From contig NZ_LR732544.1 of the NCBI RefSeq assembly GCF_902506575.1, positions 3,023,136 to 3,064,899 of the forward strand: a stretch of 41,764 bases of DNA, written 5' to 3'. This document shows, in pieces, positions 15,462-25,219 of the stretch. Both the position numbers and the translations under genes were made by a program. The DNA is from Streptomyces mexicanus. Lineage in GTDB: Bacteria; Actinomycetota; Actinomycetes; Streptomycetales; Streptomycetaceae. Every line of letters starts with the position of its first letter. Position 1 is the first letter of the stretch. Below the pieces are notes generated by a model. That model saw only the letters and a program-made list of their open reading frames with translations. It had not been told where the DNA came from and did no database searches.

Positions 15462-17396
15462 ATGTTCGAGACAGTTCTGGTGGCCAACCGCGGCGAGATC
15501 GCCGTCCGCGTCATCCGCACGCTCCGCGCGCTCGGCGTGCGGTCGGTGGCCGTGTACTCCGACGCCGACGCCGGCGCCCGGCACGTGCGGGAGGCGGACA
15601 CGGCGGTGCGGATCGGTCCGGCGCCCGCGGCCGAGAGCTACCTGTCGATCGACCGGCTCCTCGAGGCCGCCGCCCGCACGGGCGCACAGGCAGTGCACCC
15701 GGGGTACGGCTTCCTGGCGGAGAACGCCGACTTCGCGCGCGCCTGCGAGGCGGCCGGGCTGGTCTTCGTCGGGCCGCCGGCGGACGCGATCGCCCTGATG
15801 GGCGACAAGATCCGTGCCAAGGAGACGGTGAAGGCGGCCGGGGTGCCGGTGGTGCCCGGCTCCAGCGGTTCGGGGCTGAGCGACGAGCAGCTCGCCGAGG
15901 CCGCCCGCGGCATCGGGATGCCGGTGCTGCTCAAGCCGTCCGCGGGCGGCGGCGGCAAGGGCATGCGGCTGGTGCGCGAGGAGCACCGGCTCGCGGACGA
16001 GATCGCCGCCGCCCGCCGCGAGGCCCGCGCCTCCTTCGGTGACGACACCCTCCTGGTCGAGCGCTGGGTGGACACCCCGCGGCACATCGAGATCCAGGTC
16101 CTGGCCGACGGCCACGGCACCGTCCTCCACCTCGGGGAGCGCGAGTGCTCCCTGCAGCGCCGCCACCAGAAGATCATCGAGGAGGCGCCCAGCGTGCTTC
16201 TGGACGAGGCCACCCGGGCGGCGATGGGCGAGGCCGCGGTCCAGGCGGCCCGCTCCTGCGGCTACCGGGGCGCGGGCACGGTGGAGTTCATCGTCCCCGG
16301 CGGTGACCCGTCCTCGTACTACTTCATGGAGATGAACACCCGGCTGCAGGTGGAGCACCCGGTCACGGAGCTGATCACCGGCCTGGACCTGGTGGAGTGG
16401 CAGCTGCGGGTGGCGGCGGGCGAGCGCCTGCCGTTCGCGCAGCAGGACATCACCCTCACCGGGCACGCGGTCGAGGCCCGGCTGTGCGCCGAGGACCCCG
16501 CCCGCGGATTCCTGCCCTCGGGCGGCACGGTGCTCAGGCTGCGCGAGCCGCAGGGCGAGGGGGTGCGCACCGACTCCGGGCTGACCGAGGGCACCGAGGT
16601 CGGCAGCCTCTACGACCCGATGCTGTCGAAGGTGATCGCCTACGGCCCCGACCGGGCCACCGCGCTCAGGAAGCTGCGCGCGGCCCTGGCTCAGACGGTC
16701 ACGCTCGGCGTGCAGACCAACGCCGGGTTCCTGCGCCGGCTGCTGGCCCACCCGGCGGTCGTGGCGGGCGAGCTGGACACCGGGCTGGTGGAGCGCGTCG
16801 TGGACGAGCTGGCCGCCCCGGGCGTGCCCGAGGAGGTCTACGAGGCCGCCGCCGCCGTACGGTTGGACGCGCTGCGACCGAAGGGCGAGGGCGGCTGGAT
16901 CGACCCGTTCTCCGTGCCGTCCGGCTGGCGGCTGGGCGCGGAGCCCAAGCCGGTCTCCTTCCACCTGCGCGTCACCGACCCGGTGGAGTACACCCCGCGC
17001 GGCACCCACACGGTCACCGAGGACACGGTGTCGGTCACCCTCGACGGCGTCCGGCACACCTTCCACCGCGCCGCCGACTGGCTGGGCCGCGACGGCGACG
17101 CCTGGCACGTGCGCGACCACGACCCGGTGGCCGCCTCCCTGATCCGCGCGGCCCATTCCGGCGCCGATTCGCTGACCGCGCCCATGCCGGGCACGGTGAC
17201 GGTGGTGAAGGTGGCCGTCGGCGACGAGGTGACCGCCGGCCAGAGCCTGCTGGTGGTGGAGGCGATGAAGATGGAGCACGTCATCTCCGCCCCGCACGCC
17301 GGCACGGTCACCGAACTGGACGTCACCCCGGGCACGGCGGTCGCCATGGACCAGGTGCTGGCGGTCATCGCGCCCGTGGAGGAGGAGACGGCATGA
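15462..17396 (+). CDS. Acyl-CoA carboxylase biotin carboxylase/BCCP subunit
   Basis: Alpha subunit, 644 aa, fusing biotin carboxylase and biotin carrier domains; carboxylates biotin with ATP and bicarbonate. Seen in order: biotin carboxylase N domain ([22 protein letters not shown] at the start), ATP-grasp ([14 protein letters not shown], about 165-180; EVTHPVTE-equivalent [19 protein letters not shown]), biotin carboxylase C domain ([22 protein letters not shown]), BT-like linker, and C-terminal biotinyl domain with EAMKMEH, Lys603 being the biotin site. Start at ATG 15462, preceded by GAGGGGG. The last four bases overlap the lyase start. With the preceding gene it forms methylcrotonyl-CoA carboxylase by context; other short acyl-CoAs may also be accepted. 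Confidence 0.94.
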   Translation: MFETVLVANRGEIAVRVIRTLRALGVRSVAVYSDADAGARHVREADTAVRIGPAPAAESYLSIDRLLEAAARTGAQAVHPGYGFLAENADFARACEAAGLVFVGPPADAIALMGDKIRAKETVKAAGVPVVPGSSGSGLSDEQLAEAARGIGMPVLLKPSAGGGGKGMRLVREEHRLADEIAAARREARASFGDDTLLVERWVDTPRHIEIQVLADGHGTVLHLGERECSLQRRHQKIIEEAPSVLLDEATRAAMGEAAVQAARSCGYRGAGTVEFIVPGGDPSSYYFMEMNTRLQVEHPVTELITGLDLVEWQLRVAAGERLPFAQQDITLTGHAVEARLCAEDPARGFLPSGGTVLRLREPQGEGVRTDSGLTEGTEVGSLYDPMLSKVIAYGPDRATALRKLRAALAQTVTLGVQTNAGFLRRLLAHPAVVAGELDTGLVERVVDELAAPGVPEEVYEAAAAVRLDALRPKGEGGWIDPFSVPSGWRLGAEPKPVSFHLRVTDPVEYTPRGTHTVTEDTVSVTLDGVRHTFHRAADWLGRDGDAWHVRDHDPVAASLIRAAHSGADSLTAPMPGTVTVVKVAVGDEVTAGQSLLVVEAMKMEHVISAPHAGTVTELDVTPGTAVAMDQVLAVIAPVEEETA

Positions 17397-18454
17397 GCAC
17401 ACCCGCGGCTGTAAGGCGGGCAGCTGTAGGGGGCGACAGGGGGCGCGCGGCTCCAAGGGGCCGCGTGCCGGCCGCCGTCGCCGTCCGGACCCCCCGCCGT
17501 ACGGCCGGCGACCACCGGCCGCCGAAAGTTCTGCAGGCCGTCCCGGCCCCCCACCTGCCCGCCCGGGTCAGGATCCACGAGGTCGGCCCGCGCGACGGCC
17601 TGCAGAACGAGAAGGCGACCGTGCCGACACAGGTGAAGGCGGAGTTCATCCGCCGCCTGGCCGGCGCGGGCCTGACCACGATCGAGGCGACCAGCTTCGT
17701 CCACCCGAAGTGGGTCCCCCAACTGGCGGACGCAGAGCAGCTGTTCCCGCAGGTGAGCGACCTGCCGGTGGACCTGCCCGTCCTCGTGCCCAACGAGCGG
17801 GGCCTGGACCGCGCGCTGGCGCTGGGCGCCACCCGGGTCGCCGTCTTCGCCAGCGCCACCGAGTCCTTCGCGAAGGCCAACCTGAACCGGACGGTGGACG
17901 AGGCGCTGGCCATGTTCGAGCCGGTGGTGCGCCGGGCGAAGGGCGAGGGCGCGCACGTGCGCGGCTATCTGTCCATGTGCTTCGGCGACCCCTGGGAGGG
18001 GCCGGTCGCCGTGGACCAAGTGGTCCGGGTCTGCCGGGCGCTGCGGGACATGGGCTGCGACGAGCTGAGCCTCGGCGACACCATCGGCGTCGCCACGCCC
18101 GGCCACGTGCTGCAACTCCTGGCCGCGCTGAACGAGGCCGGGGTGCCCACCGACGTCCTCGGCGTGCACTTCCACGACACCTACGGCCAGGCCCTCGCCA
18201 ACACCCTGGCCGCGCTCCAGCACGGCGTCACCACCGTGGACGCCTCCGCGGGCGGCCTCGGCGGCTGCCCCTACGCCCGGTCCGCCACCGGCAACCTCGC
18301 CACCGAAGACCTCGTGTGGATGCTGCGCGGCCTCGGCATCGACACCGGGGTCGACCTGGACCGCCTCGTCGCCACCAGCGCGTGGATGGCCGGGCAGCTG
18401 GGCCGCCCCAGCCCCTCGCGCACCCTTCGCGCCCTCTCCCACAAGGAGCAGTGA
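17393..18454 (+). CDS. Hydroxymethylglutaryl-CoA lyase
   Basis: Cleaves 3-hydroxy-3-methylglutaryl-CoA to acetoacetate and acetyl-CoA, the last step of leucine breakdown. TIM-barrel HMGL-like enzyme with the catalytic stretch [15 protein letters not shown], the [12 protein letters not shown] metal-binding His pair and [20 protein letters not shown] containing the signature Cys. From the ATG overlapping the previous stop (ATGA) it is 353 aa, but residues 5-48 are an Arg/Ala/Pro-rich extension not typical of the family; the usual N terminus resumes at [11 protein letters not shown]. An internal GTG at 17465 is an alternative start, without a clear ribosome site. I keep the coupled ATG. The extension may derive from inserted non-coding sequence. 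Confidence 0.92.
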   Translation: MSTPAAVRRAAVGGDRGRAAPRGRVPAAVAVRTPRRTAGDHRPPKVLQAVPAPHLPARVRIHEVGPRDGLQNEKATVPTQVKAEFIRRLAGAGLTTIEATSFVHPKWVPQLADAEQLFPQVSDLPVDLPVLVPNERGLDRALALGATRVAVFASATESFAKANLNRTVDEALAMFEPVVRRAKGEGAHVRGYLSMCFGDPWEGPVAVDQVVRVCRALRDMGCDELSLGDTIGVATPGHVLQLLAALNEAGVPTDVLGVHFHDTYGQALANTLAALQHGVTTVDASAGGLGGCPYARSATGNLATEDLVWMLRGLGIDTGVDLDRLVATSAWMAGQLGRPSPSRTLRALSHKEQ

Positions 18455-18460
18455 TCGAGC

Positions 18461-19621
18461 ATGAACCACCGTCTGACCCCCGAGCTGGAGGAACTCCGCC
18501 GCACGGTGGAGGAGTTCGCGCACGACGTCGTGGCGCCGAAGATCGGTGACTTCTACGAGCGGCACGAGTTCCCGTACGAGATCGTCCGGGAGATGGGCCG
18601 CATGGGGCTGTTCGGGCTGCCGTTCCCGGAGGAGTACGGCGGGATGGGCGGCGACTACCTGGCGCTGGGCATCGCCCTGGAGGAGCTGGCGCGGGTGGAC
18701 TCCTCGGTGGCCATCACCCTGGAGGCCGGGGTGTCGCTGGGCACCATGCCGATCCATCTGTTCGGCACCGAGGAGCAGAAGCGGCAGTGGCTGCCCAAGC
18801 TGTGCGCGGGCGAGATCCTGGGCGCATTCGGCCTCACCGAGCCCGACGGTGGCTCGGACGCGGGCGCCACCCGCACCACGGCCCGCCTGGACGAGAAGAC
18901 CGGGGAATGGGTGATCAACGGCACCAAGTGCTTCATCACCAACTCCGGCACGGACATCACCGGCCTGGTGACGGTGACGGCGGTGACGGGCCGCAAGCCC
19001 GACGGCAGGCCGCTCATCTCCGCGATCATCGTCCCGTCCGGCACGCCCGGCTTCACGGTGGCGCCCGCCTATTCGAAGGTCGGCTGGAACGCCTCGGACA
19101 CCCGGGAGCTGTCCTTCCAGGACGTGCGGGTGCCGGCGGCCAACCTGCTGGGCGAGGAGGGCCGCGGGTACGCGCAGTTCCTGCGGATCCTGGACGAGGG
19201 CCGCATCGCGATCGCGGCGCTGGCGACGGGGCTCGCGCAGGGCTGTGTGGACGAGTCGGTGAAGTACGCCAAGGAGCGGCACGCCTTCGGCCGTCCGATC
19301 GGCTCCAACCAGGCCATCCAGTTCAAGATCGCCGACATGGAGATGCGGGCCCACACCGCCCGGCTGGCCTGGCGGGACGCGGCCTACCGGCTGGTGGCGG
19401 GCGAGCCGTTCAAGAAGGAGGCGGCGCTGGCGAAGCTGTACTCCTCCACGATCGCGGTCGACAACGCCCGAGACGCCACGCAGATCCACGGCGGCTACGG
19501 CTTCATGAACGAGTATCCGGTGGCCCGGATGTGGCGCGACTCCAAGATCCTGGAGATCGGCGAGGGCACCAGCGAGGTCCAGCGCATGCTGATCGCCCGC
19601 GAGCTGGGGCTGACGAGCTGA
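18461..19621 (+). CDS. Acyl-CoA dehydrogenase (SCAD/MCAD-type catalytic glutamate)
   Basis: FAD-dependent dehydrogenase of 386 aa, last gene of the leucine-type operon; AAGGAG lies 12 bases before the ATG. Motifs: AFGLTEPDGGSDAGATRTTA (FAD/substrate region, around 120-140), RHAFGRPIGSNQAIQFKIADME, and QIHGGYGFMNEYPVARMWRDSK. The catalytic Glu is Glu368 in EIGEGTSEVQR, the position used by short- and medium-chain enzymes; the alternative helix position used by isovaleryl-CoA dehydrogenase reads LDEGRIAI, without Glu at the equivalent place. Context points to isovaleryl-CoA or a related branched acyl-CoA (isobutyryl, 2-methylbutyryl) as substrate, but active-site layout argues against a canonical isovaleryl-CoA dehydrogenase. 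Confidence 0.93.
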   Translation: MNHRLTPELEELRRTVEEFAHDVVAPKIGDFYERHEFPYEIVREMGRMGLFGLPFPEEYGGMGGDYLALGIALEELARVDSSVAITLEAGVSLGTMPIHLFGTEEQKRQWLPKLCAGEILGAFGLTEPDGGSDAGATRTTARLDEKTGEWVINGTKCFITNSGTDITGLVTVTAVTGRKPDGRPLISAIIVPSGTPGFTVAPAYSKVGWNASDTRELSFQDVRVPAANLLGEEGRGYAQFLRILDEGRIAIAALATGLAQGCVDESVKYAKERHAFGRPIGSNQAIQFKIADMEMRAHTARLAWRDAAYRLVAGEPFKKEAALAKLYSSTIAVDNARDATQIHGGYGFMNEYPVARMWRDSKILEIGEGTSEVQRMLIARELGLTS

Positions 19622-19636
19622 GGCGGTGCCGCCTCG

Positions 19637-19774
19637 ATGAGGCGTCGGGTGTGCGGGCAGCGGACGGAGTTCTTCCGCTGCCCGGCTCACCGCTCCCTGC
19701 TCGACCGGGCGCTCGCCGTGGTGACCCCGGCGCTGGACGCCGCCGGGGCGCCCCGCCCCCTGGACAGAGACTGA
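19637..19774 (+). CDS. Small ORF between leucine operon and des locus
   Basis: An ORF of 45 aa (MRRRVCGQRTEFFRC..., ending in LDRD) 15 bases after the dehydrogenase stop. 42 of 45 codons end in G or C, as expected for a real Streptomyces gene, and it has two Cys in an RVCGQ/FFRCP arrangement. The ribosome site is weak (GAGG about 14 bases upstream). Its stop codon is the first three bases of the desE iron box. Not recognised; could be a genuine small protein cotranscribed with the operon or a decayed gene end. Confidence 0.4.
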   Translation: MRRRVCGQRTEFFRCPAHRSLLDRALAVVTPALDAAGAPRPLDRD

Positions 19775-19790
19775 GGTTAGGCTAACCTAC
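19772..19790. promoter_or_regulatory. Iron box upstream of desE
   Basis: TGAGGTTAGGCTAACCTAC, matching the 19-bp iron-box palindrome TTAGGTTAGGCTAACCTAA except at the two positions nearest each end. Binding site of the DtxR-family repressor (DmdR1/IdeR) that shuts siderophore genes when Fe(II) is plentiful. It lies 53 bases before the desE start. Confidence 0.93.
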
Positions 19791-19843
19791 CTTTCGAACC
19801 TGTCCGGCGGGCCGTCCCGCCCCGTTCGAAAGCAGTCATACCC

Positions 19844-20893
19844 ATGTCCAACGCCCGTGCCACTGTTCTCACCCGCCGCGGCATCCTCGCCGCCGGCGGC
19901 GCCCTCGGCCTCGGCGCCGTGCTCGCGGCCTGCGGTGACGAGGATGCGAAAAGCGGCGGCTCGGGCAGCGGCACCACGGCGGCCAAGTCCGGCCCCTGGT
20001 CCTTCAAGGACGACCGCGGCAAGACGGTGAAGGCCGACAAGGTCCCGGCGAACATCGTGGCGTTCGTCGGCGTCGCCGCCGCGCTGTACGACTACGGCAT
20101 CCAGGCCAAGGGCGTGTTCGGGCCGACGACCACCAAGGACGGCAAGGCCGACGTACAGGCCGGTGACATGGACGTCAGCAAGGTGACCGTCCTCGGCAAC
20201 GAGTGGGGCCAGTTCAACATCGAGAAGTACGCGGCCCTGGCGCCCGACGTCCTCATCTCCACCATGTTCGACAACGTCGGCACCCTCTGGTATGTCCCCG
20301 AGGAGTCGACGAAGAAGATCCGGGCGGGGGGCGCCCCGACCGTCGGCATCTCCGTCTACGACCGGCAGCTGCCCGAGCCGCTGGAGCGCATGCTCGCGCT
20401 CGCCGCCTCGCTCGGCGCGGACGTGACCACCGACAAGGTCAAGCAGGCCAAGAAGCGGTTCGAGGACGCGGCCGCCCGGCTGCGCGCCGCCGCCAAGGCC
20501 AAGCCCGACATCAAGGTGATGGCCGGCTCCGCCAGCCAGGACCTGTTCTACGTCTCGGGCACCAACCTCTCCATCGACCTGGAGTACTTCAAGGCCCTCG
20601 GCGTGCACTTCGTCGAGCCCCCGGAGAGCGCCAAGAAGCAGGGCGGCGGCTGGTACGAGTCGCTGAGCTGGGAGAACGTCGACAAGTACCCGGCGGACAT
20701 CATCATGATGGACGACCGCACCTCGGCCATCCAGCCCGCTGACATCACCCAGGCCACCTGGAAGAAGCTCCCCGCGGTCAAGGCCGGCCAGGTCATCGCG
20801 CGCACCCCCGAGCCGATCCTGTCCTACGACAAGTGCGCCCCGCTGCTGGAGAACCTCGCCCAGGCCATCGAGACCGCGAAGAAGGTCTCCTGA
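19844..20893 (+). CDS. desE: Ferric siderophore-binding lipoprotein DesE
   Basis: Substrate-binding protein of a ferric-siderophore ABC importer, 349 aa. The N terminus has a twin-arginine-like TRRGIL followed by a hydrophobic stretch and the lipobox LAAC with lipidated Cys30, then a Ser/Gly linker. The periplasmic-binding (TroA/FecB-like) fold is indicated by NIVAFVGVAAALYDYGIQAKGVFG, NIEKYAALAPDVLIS, and a C-terminal helix. In characterised Streptomyces DesE binds ferrioxamines B and E; assignment here rests on sequence and on its place directly before desF and desABCD. Expression should be iron-repressed through the upstream iron box. Confidence 0.92.
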   Translation: MSNARATVLTRRGILAAGGALGLGAVLAACGDEDAKSGGSGSGTTAAKSGPWSFKDDRGKTVKADKVPANIVAFVGVAAALYDYGIQAKGVFGPTTTKDGKADVQAGDMDVSKVTVLGNEWGQFNIEKYAALAPDVLISTMFDNVGTLWYVPEESTKKIRAGGAPTVGISVYDRQLPEPLERMLALAASLGADVTTDKVKQAKKRFEDAAARLRAAAKAKPDIKVMAGSASQDLFYVSGTNLSIDLEYFKALGVHFVEPPESAKKQGGGWYESLSWENVDKYPADIIMMDDRTSAIQPADITQATWKKLPAVKAGQVIARTPEPILSYDKCAPLLENLAQAIETAKKVS

Positions 20894-20938
20894 CCCGCGC
20901 CTTGGCCCCGGCCCCCTGACGCACACTCAGGAGCATCC

Positions 20939-21805
20939 ATGACGACGGCCGTAGCCGCCCCGTTCCGTTTCTTCTCCCTGCAGGTCGTACGGACGAGGCG
21001 GCTCGGCCCGTCCCTGGTCCGCGTCACCTTCGCCGGGCCCGACCTGCGCGCCTTCCGCTCCGACGGACGCGACCAGTCCCTGTCGCTGTTCCTGCCGCAC
21101 CCCGGTCAGCGCGAGCCCGTGGTCCCGCTGGACCACGGCGACGGCTGGTGGCACGCCTGGCGGGAACTGCCCGACGACGTACGGGCGGTGATGCGCTCCT
21201 ACACCCTGCGCGCGCTGCGCCGCGACGCCCTGGGCGACACCGCCGAGATCGACATCGACTTCGCCCTGCACGGGGTCGGCCCCCAGGCGCCCGGTCGCGC
21301 CGGACCGGCCTCCCGCTGGGCCGCCCGGGCCATGGCCGGCGATCGCGTCCTGCTGCTCGGCCCGGCGATCGAGGACAACAGGGCGATCCGCTTCCGCCCG
21401 CCCGAGGACACCGATCTGGTGGTGCTGTGGGGCGACGAGACCGCCGTACCGGCGGCGACCGCGATCCTTGAGTCCCTGCCGGCCGGCACCCGGGTGCGCG
21501 CCTGGCTGGAGGTGCCGCACGCCGGTGACGTGCAGAACGTCGCCACACGCGCCGACGCCGAGGTCACCTGGCTGGGGCGGGACGGCAGCCTTCCGGTGTC
21601 CACCCCGCTTGCCCTCACCGCCCTGCGCGAGGCCGTGCTGCCGCCCGCCGAGCGCCCGTACGTCTGGCTCGCGGGCGAGTCCGGGTGCGTCAAGCGACTG
21701 CGCCGGCACTGGGTCGGCGAGCGCGGGATCGACAAGCGGCGCGTGACCTTCGTCGGCTACTGGCGGCATGGGCTGAGCGAGGAGCAGTTGCGCGCCCAGG
21801 AGTAG
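20939..21805 (+). CDS. desF: Siderophore-interacting protein (ferric-siderophore reductase), DesF
   Basis: FAD-dependent siderophore-interacting protein of the ViuB/YqjH class, 288 aa, which reduces Fe(III) in imported ferrioxamine to release iron in the cytosol. Seen: N-terminal FAD domain with VRVTFAGPDLRAF, MRSYTLRALRRD (FAD-binding RxYTxR) and IDIDFALHG; C-terminal NAD(P)H domain with VVLWGDETAVPAATAIL and VWLAGESGCVKRLRRHWVGERG, ending KRRVTFVGYWRHGLSEEQL. AGGAG lies 6 bases before the ATG. It follows desE by 45 bases and probably shares its iron-regulated transcript. Confidence 0.92.
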   Translation: MTTAVAAPFRFFSLQVVRTRRLGPSLVRVTFAGPDLRAFRSDGRDQSLSLFLPHPGQREPVVPLDHGDGWWHAWRELPDDVRAVMRSYTLRALRRDALGDTAEIDIDFALHGVGPQAPGRAGPASRWAARAMAGDRVLLLGPAIEDNRAIRFRPPEDTDLVVLWGDETAVPAATAILESLPAGTRVRAWLEVPHAGDVQNVATRADAEVTWLGRDGSLPVSTPLALTALREAVLPPAERPYVWLAGESGCVKRLRRHWVGERGIDKRRVTFVGYWRHGLSEEQLRAQE

Positions 21806-21880
21806 GGCCCCGGCGCGCCCGGTGACAGCGGCTCAGGCGTGACCCCGGTCACGGAGGGGCGGGACACGCGCGACATAGAG

Positions 21881-21899
21881 TTAGGTTAGGCTAACCTAA
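21881..21899. promoter_or_regulatory. Iron box upstream of desABCD
   Basis: A perfect 19-bp palindrome TTAGGTTAGGCTAACCTAA, the consensus iron box, 69 bases before the desA ATG. It identifies the start of the biosynthetic operon and implies DmdR1/IdeR repression under iron sufficiency. Confidence 0.96.
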
Positions 21900-21967
21900 G
21901 TTGATGTTCGCGCGACGCCGCCCGTTCGTCCCGCCACGGACCGTCCCCACACCTCGGAGGACCCCCC

Positions 21968-23425
21968 ATGCGCTCACACCTGCTCAATGACCTCACCGCG
22001 GAGCACTACCGCCGCTCGGTGACCGAAGGAGTGGAGCGGGTGGCCGCCCGGCTCGCCGCCACCGACCGGCCGTTCACCGGTGTCACGGTCGACGCCCTGG
22101 CCCCCCGCATCGAGCGGATCGACCTGGACCGCCCGCTGCACGACACCACGGCGGCCCTGGACGAACTGCAGGACGTCTACCTGCGGGACGCCGTCTACTT
22201 CCACCACCCCCGCTACCTGGCCCACCTCAACTGCCCGGTGGTGATCCCGGCGGTGGTCGGCGAGGCGGTGCTGTCCGCCGTCAACTCCTCGCTGGACACC
22301 TGGGACCAGTCGGCCGGCGGCACCCTCATCGAGCGCAGGCTCATCGACTGGACGGCCGCCCGCATCGGCCTCGGGCCCGCCGCCGACGGCGTGTTCACCT
22401 CCGGCGGCACCCAGTCCAACCTCCAGGCGCTGCTGCTGGCCCGCGAGGAGGCCAAGCCGGGCCGGGAAGGGCCGGCCGGGCCGGCGAGACTGCGCATCTT
22501 CACCTCCCGGGCGAGCCACTTCAGCGTGCAGAAGTCCGCGAAACTCCTGGGCCTGGGCCCGGAGTCGGTGGTGGCGCTCCCGGTCGACCGCGACCAGCGG
22601 ATGCAGACCCTCGCCCTCGCCCAGGAACTGCGGCGCTGCCGCGAGGACGGCCTGGTCCCCATGGCCGTCGTCGCCACCGCCGGCACCACCGACTTCGGCT
22701 CCATCGACCCGCTGCCCGAGATCGCCGAGCTGTGCGCCGAGTACGGCACCTGGATGCACGTGGACGCCGCCTACGGCTGCGGACTGCTGGTCTCCCCCAC
22801 CCGCCGCGACCTGCTCGCCGGCATCGAGCACGCCGACTCGGTCACGGTCGACTTCCACAAGTCCTTCTTCCAGCCGGTCAGTTCCTCCGCCGTGCTGGTC
22901 CGCGACGCCGCGACCCTGCGCCACGCCACCTACCACGCGGACTACCTCAACCCCCGCCGCGCCGCCGCCGAGCGCGTCCCCAACCAGGTCGACAAGTCCC
23001 TGCAGACCACCCGCCGCTTCGACGCCCTGAAACTGTGGATGACGCTGCGCGTGATGGGCGCCGAGGGCGTGGGACGGCTGTTCGACGAGGTGTGCGACCT
23101 CGCGCGGGAGGGCCACCGGCTGCTGGCCGCCGACCCGCGCTTCGACGTCGTCGTCGAGCCGGCCCTGTCCACGCTGGTCTTCCGCTACGTCCCGCGCGCG
23201 GTCACCGACCCGGCCCGGATCGACCGCGCCAACCTGCACGCCCGCAAGGCCCTGTTCGCCTCCGGTGACGCCGTCGTCGCCGGCACCAAGGTCGCGGGCC
23301 GCCACTACCTGAAGTTCACCCTGCTCAACCCCGAGACCACGGCCGACGACATCGCCGCCGTGCTCGACCTGATCGCCGGCCACGCCGAGCAGTACCTGGG
23401 AGAGTCCCTTGACCGCGCGTCCTGA
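21968..23425 (+). CDS. desA: Lysine decarboxylase DesA
   Basis: PLP-dependent decarboxylase converting L-lysine to cadaverine, first step of desferrioxamine synthesis; 485 aa, group II decarboxylase fold. Seen: [18 protein letters not shown] (PLP phosphate region), [28 protein letters not shown] (Asp binding the pyridine N) and the Schiff-base lysine in DFHKSFFQP, Lys298. CGGAGG precedes the ATG. Opens the iron-regulated desABCD operon; its stop lies inside desB (17-base overlap). Confidence 0.96.
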   Translation: MRSHLLNDLTAEHYRRSVTEGVERVAARLAATDRPFTGVTVDALAPRIERIDLDRPLHDTTAALDELQDVYLRDAVYFHHPRYLAHLNCPVVIPAVVGEAVLSAVNSSLDTWDQSAGGTLIERRLIDWTAARIGLGPAADGVFTSGGTQSNLQALLLAREEAKPGREGPAGPARLRIFTSRASHFSVQKSAKLLGLGPESVVALPVDRDQRMQTLALAQELRRCREDGLVPMAVVATAGTTDFGSIDPLPEIAELCAEYGTWMHVDAAYGCGLLVSPTRRDLLAGIEHADSVTVDFHKSFFQPVSSSAVLVRDAATLRHATYHADYLNPRRAAAERVPNQVDKSLQTTRRFDALKLWMTLRVMGAEGVGRLFDEVCDLAREGHRLLAADPRFDVVVEPALSTLVFRYVPRAVTDPARIDRANLHARKALFASGDAVVAGTKVAGRHYLKFTLLNPETTADDIAAVLDLIAGHAEQYLGESLDRAS

Positions 23426-24692
23426 AGCCCCGACCGACCCGTACGACTTCGTGGGGATCGGGCTCGGCCCCTTCAACCTCGGCCTGGCCTGCCTCACCGA
23501 GCCCATCGCCGAACTCAGCGGCCTCTTCCTGGAGTCCAAGCCCGACTTCGCCTGGCACTCGGGCATGTTCCTCGACGGCGCCCATCTGCAGACCCCGTTC
23601 ATGTCGGACCTGGTGACCCTGGCCGACCCCACCTCCCCGTACTCCTTCCTCAACTACCTGAAGGAGAAGGGCCGGCTGTACTCGTTCTACATCCGGGAGA
23701 ACTTCTACCCGCTGCGCGTCGAGTACGACGACTACTGCCGCTGGGCGGCGCACCGGCTCCGCAGCGTCCGCTTCGGCACCACGGTCACCGAGGTGACGTA
23801 CGACGAGGCCGACGAGGTGTACACCGTGCGGACCCACACCGGCGGGACCTACCGCGCCCGCCGGCTGGTCCTCGGCACCGGCACCCCACCCCACCTCCCC
23901 GCGGCCTGCGCGGGACTGGGCGGCGACTTCCTGCACAACTCCCGCTACCTGGAGAACCGTTCGGCCCTGATGCGCAAGAAGTCGATCACCCTGGTGGGCA
24001 GCGGCCAGTCCGCCGCCGAGATCTACCTCGACCTGCTCGGCGAGATCGACGTCCACGGCTACCGGCTGAACTGGGTGACCCGCTCCCCGCGCTTCTTCCC
24101 CCTGGAGTACACCAAGCTCACCCTGGAGATGACCTCCCCGGAGTACATCGACTACTACCACGCCCTGCCGGAGGACACCCGCTACCGCCTCGCCGAGCAG
24201 CACAAGGGCCTGTTCAAGGGCATCGACGGCGACCTGATCAACGAGATCTTCGACCTGCTGTACCGGAAGAACCTCGCCGGCCCCGTCCCCACCCGCCTGC
24301 TCACCAACTCCTCCCTGAACCACGCCACGTACGAGGACGGCGTCTACACCCTCACCTTCCGCCAGGAGGAGCAGGGCAAGGACTTCCAGCTGCGCTCCGA
24401 GGGCCTGGTCCTCGCCACCGGCTACCGGTACACCGAACCGGAGTTCCTCGCGCCGATCCGGCACCGGCTGCGCTACGACTCCCACGGCAACCACGACATC
24501 GGCCGCAACTACGCCATCGACGTCACCGGCCGGGGCGTCTTCCTGCAGAACGCCGGCGTCCACGCCCACAGCATCACCAGTCCCGACCTGGGCATGGGCG
24601 CCTACCGCAACAGCTGCATCATCCGCGAACTGCTCGGCAGGGAGTACTACCCGGTCGAGAAGACCATCGCATTCCAGGAGTTCTCCGTATGA
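23409..24692 (+). CDS. desB: Cadaverine N-monooxygenase DesB
   Basis: FAD/NADPH-dependent N-hydroxylating monooxygenase (IucD/SidA family), 427 aa, making N-hydroxycadaverine. FAD motif [15 protein letters not shown] near the N terminus, NADPH motif [17 protein letters not shown] (about 195-211) and the C-terminal ATGYRY motif ([15 protein letters not shown]) are all present. The start is the TTG at 23409 inside the end of desA, with GGGAGAG just upstream; the next possible start falls within the FAD motif. Its stop overlaps desC by 4 bases. Confidence 0.95.
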   Translation: MTARPEAPTDPYDFVGIGLGPFNLGLACLTEPIAELSGLFLESKPDFAWHSGMFLDGAHLQTPFMSDLVTLADPTSPYSFLNYLKEKGRLYSFYIRENFYPLRVEYDDYCRWAAHRLRSVRFGTTVTEVTYDEADEVYTVRTHTGGTYRARRLVLGTGTPPHLPAACAGLGGDFLHNSRYLENRSALMRKKSITLVGSGQSAAEIYLDLLGEIDVHGYRLNWVTRSPRFFPLEYTKLTLEMTSPEYIDYYHALPEDTRYRLAEQHKGLFKGIDGDLINEIFDLLYRKNLAGPVPTRLLTNSSLNHATYEDGVYTLTFRQEEQGKDFQLRSEGLVLATGYRYTEPEFLAPIRHRLRYDSHGNHDIGRNYAIDVTGRGVFLQNAGVHAHSITSPDLGMGAYRNSCIIRELLGREYYPVEKTIAFQEFSV

Positions 24693-25219
24693 CCTTCACC
24701 TTCCGCCCCGTCGATCCGCCGAAGGACGCCGGACTGCTGCACTCCTGGGTCACCCACCCCAAGGCGGCCTTCTGGATGATGCGGGACGCCACCGTGCGCG
24801 ACGTCGAGCGCGTCTACGCCGAGATCGCCGCGGACGAGCACCACCACGCCCTGCTGGGGCTGCGCGAGGGCGAGCCCGTCTTCCTCATGGAGAAGTACGA
24901 CCCCGCCCACCGCGAACTGGTCGGGCTGTACGAGCCGCGACCGGGGGACGTCGGCATGCACTTCCTCACCCCGCCGACCGACCGGCCGGTGCACGGCTTC
25001 ACGCGGGCCGTCATCACCGCCGTCATGGCCCACCTCTTCGAGGACGAGCAGGTGCGGCGGGTCGTCGTCGAGCCGGACGTGCGCAACACCGCCGTGCACG
25101 CCCTCAACGCCGCCGTCGGCTTCGTCCCCGAGCGGGAGATCCGGAAGCCGGAGAAGACGGCCCTGCTCAGCTTCTGCACCCGGGAGCGGTTCGCCGCCGC
25201 GACGGGGGTGGCCGCATGA
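24689..25219 (+). CDS. desC: Acyl-CoA-dependent acyltransferase DesC
   Basis: GNAT-fold acyltransferase of the IucB/RhbD-like siderophore group, 176 aa. Acylates N-hydroxycadaverine with succinyl-CoA (also acetyl-CoA) to give the hydroxamate monomer. Seen: [47 protein letters not shown] and [21 protein letters not shown], the typical order of this family. Translationally coupled by ATGA overlaps to both desB and desD. Confidence 0.94.
   Translation: MTFTFRPVDPPKDAGLLHSWVTHPKAAFWMMRDATVRDVERVYAEIAADEHHHALLGLREGEPVFLMEKYDPAHRELVGLYEPRPGDVGMHFLTPPTDRPVHGFTRAVITAVMAHLFEDEQVRRVVVEPDVRNTAVHALNAAVGFVPEREIRKPEKTALLSFCTRERFAAATGVAA

Noticed and set aside
18461..19621. Naming the operon dehydrogenase isovaleryl-CoA dehydrogenase
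   Set aside because: Its catalytic Glu is at the short/medium-chain position, so context alone does not justify the specific name.
16838..19690. Very long minus-strand open frame antisense to the carboxylase/lyase/dehydrogenase operon
   Set aside because: Composition is His/Gly/Arg/Val-rich with no recognisable domain; it is the mirror of strongly conserved plus-strand genes in a high-GC genome.
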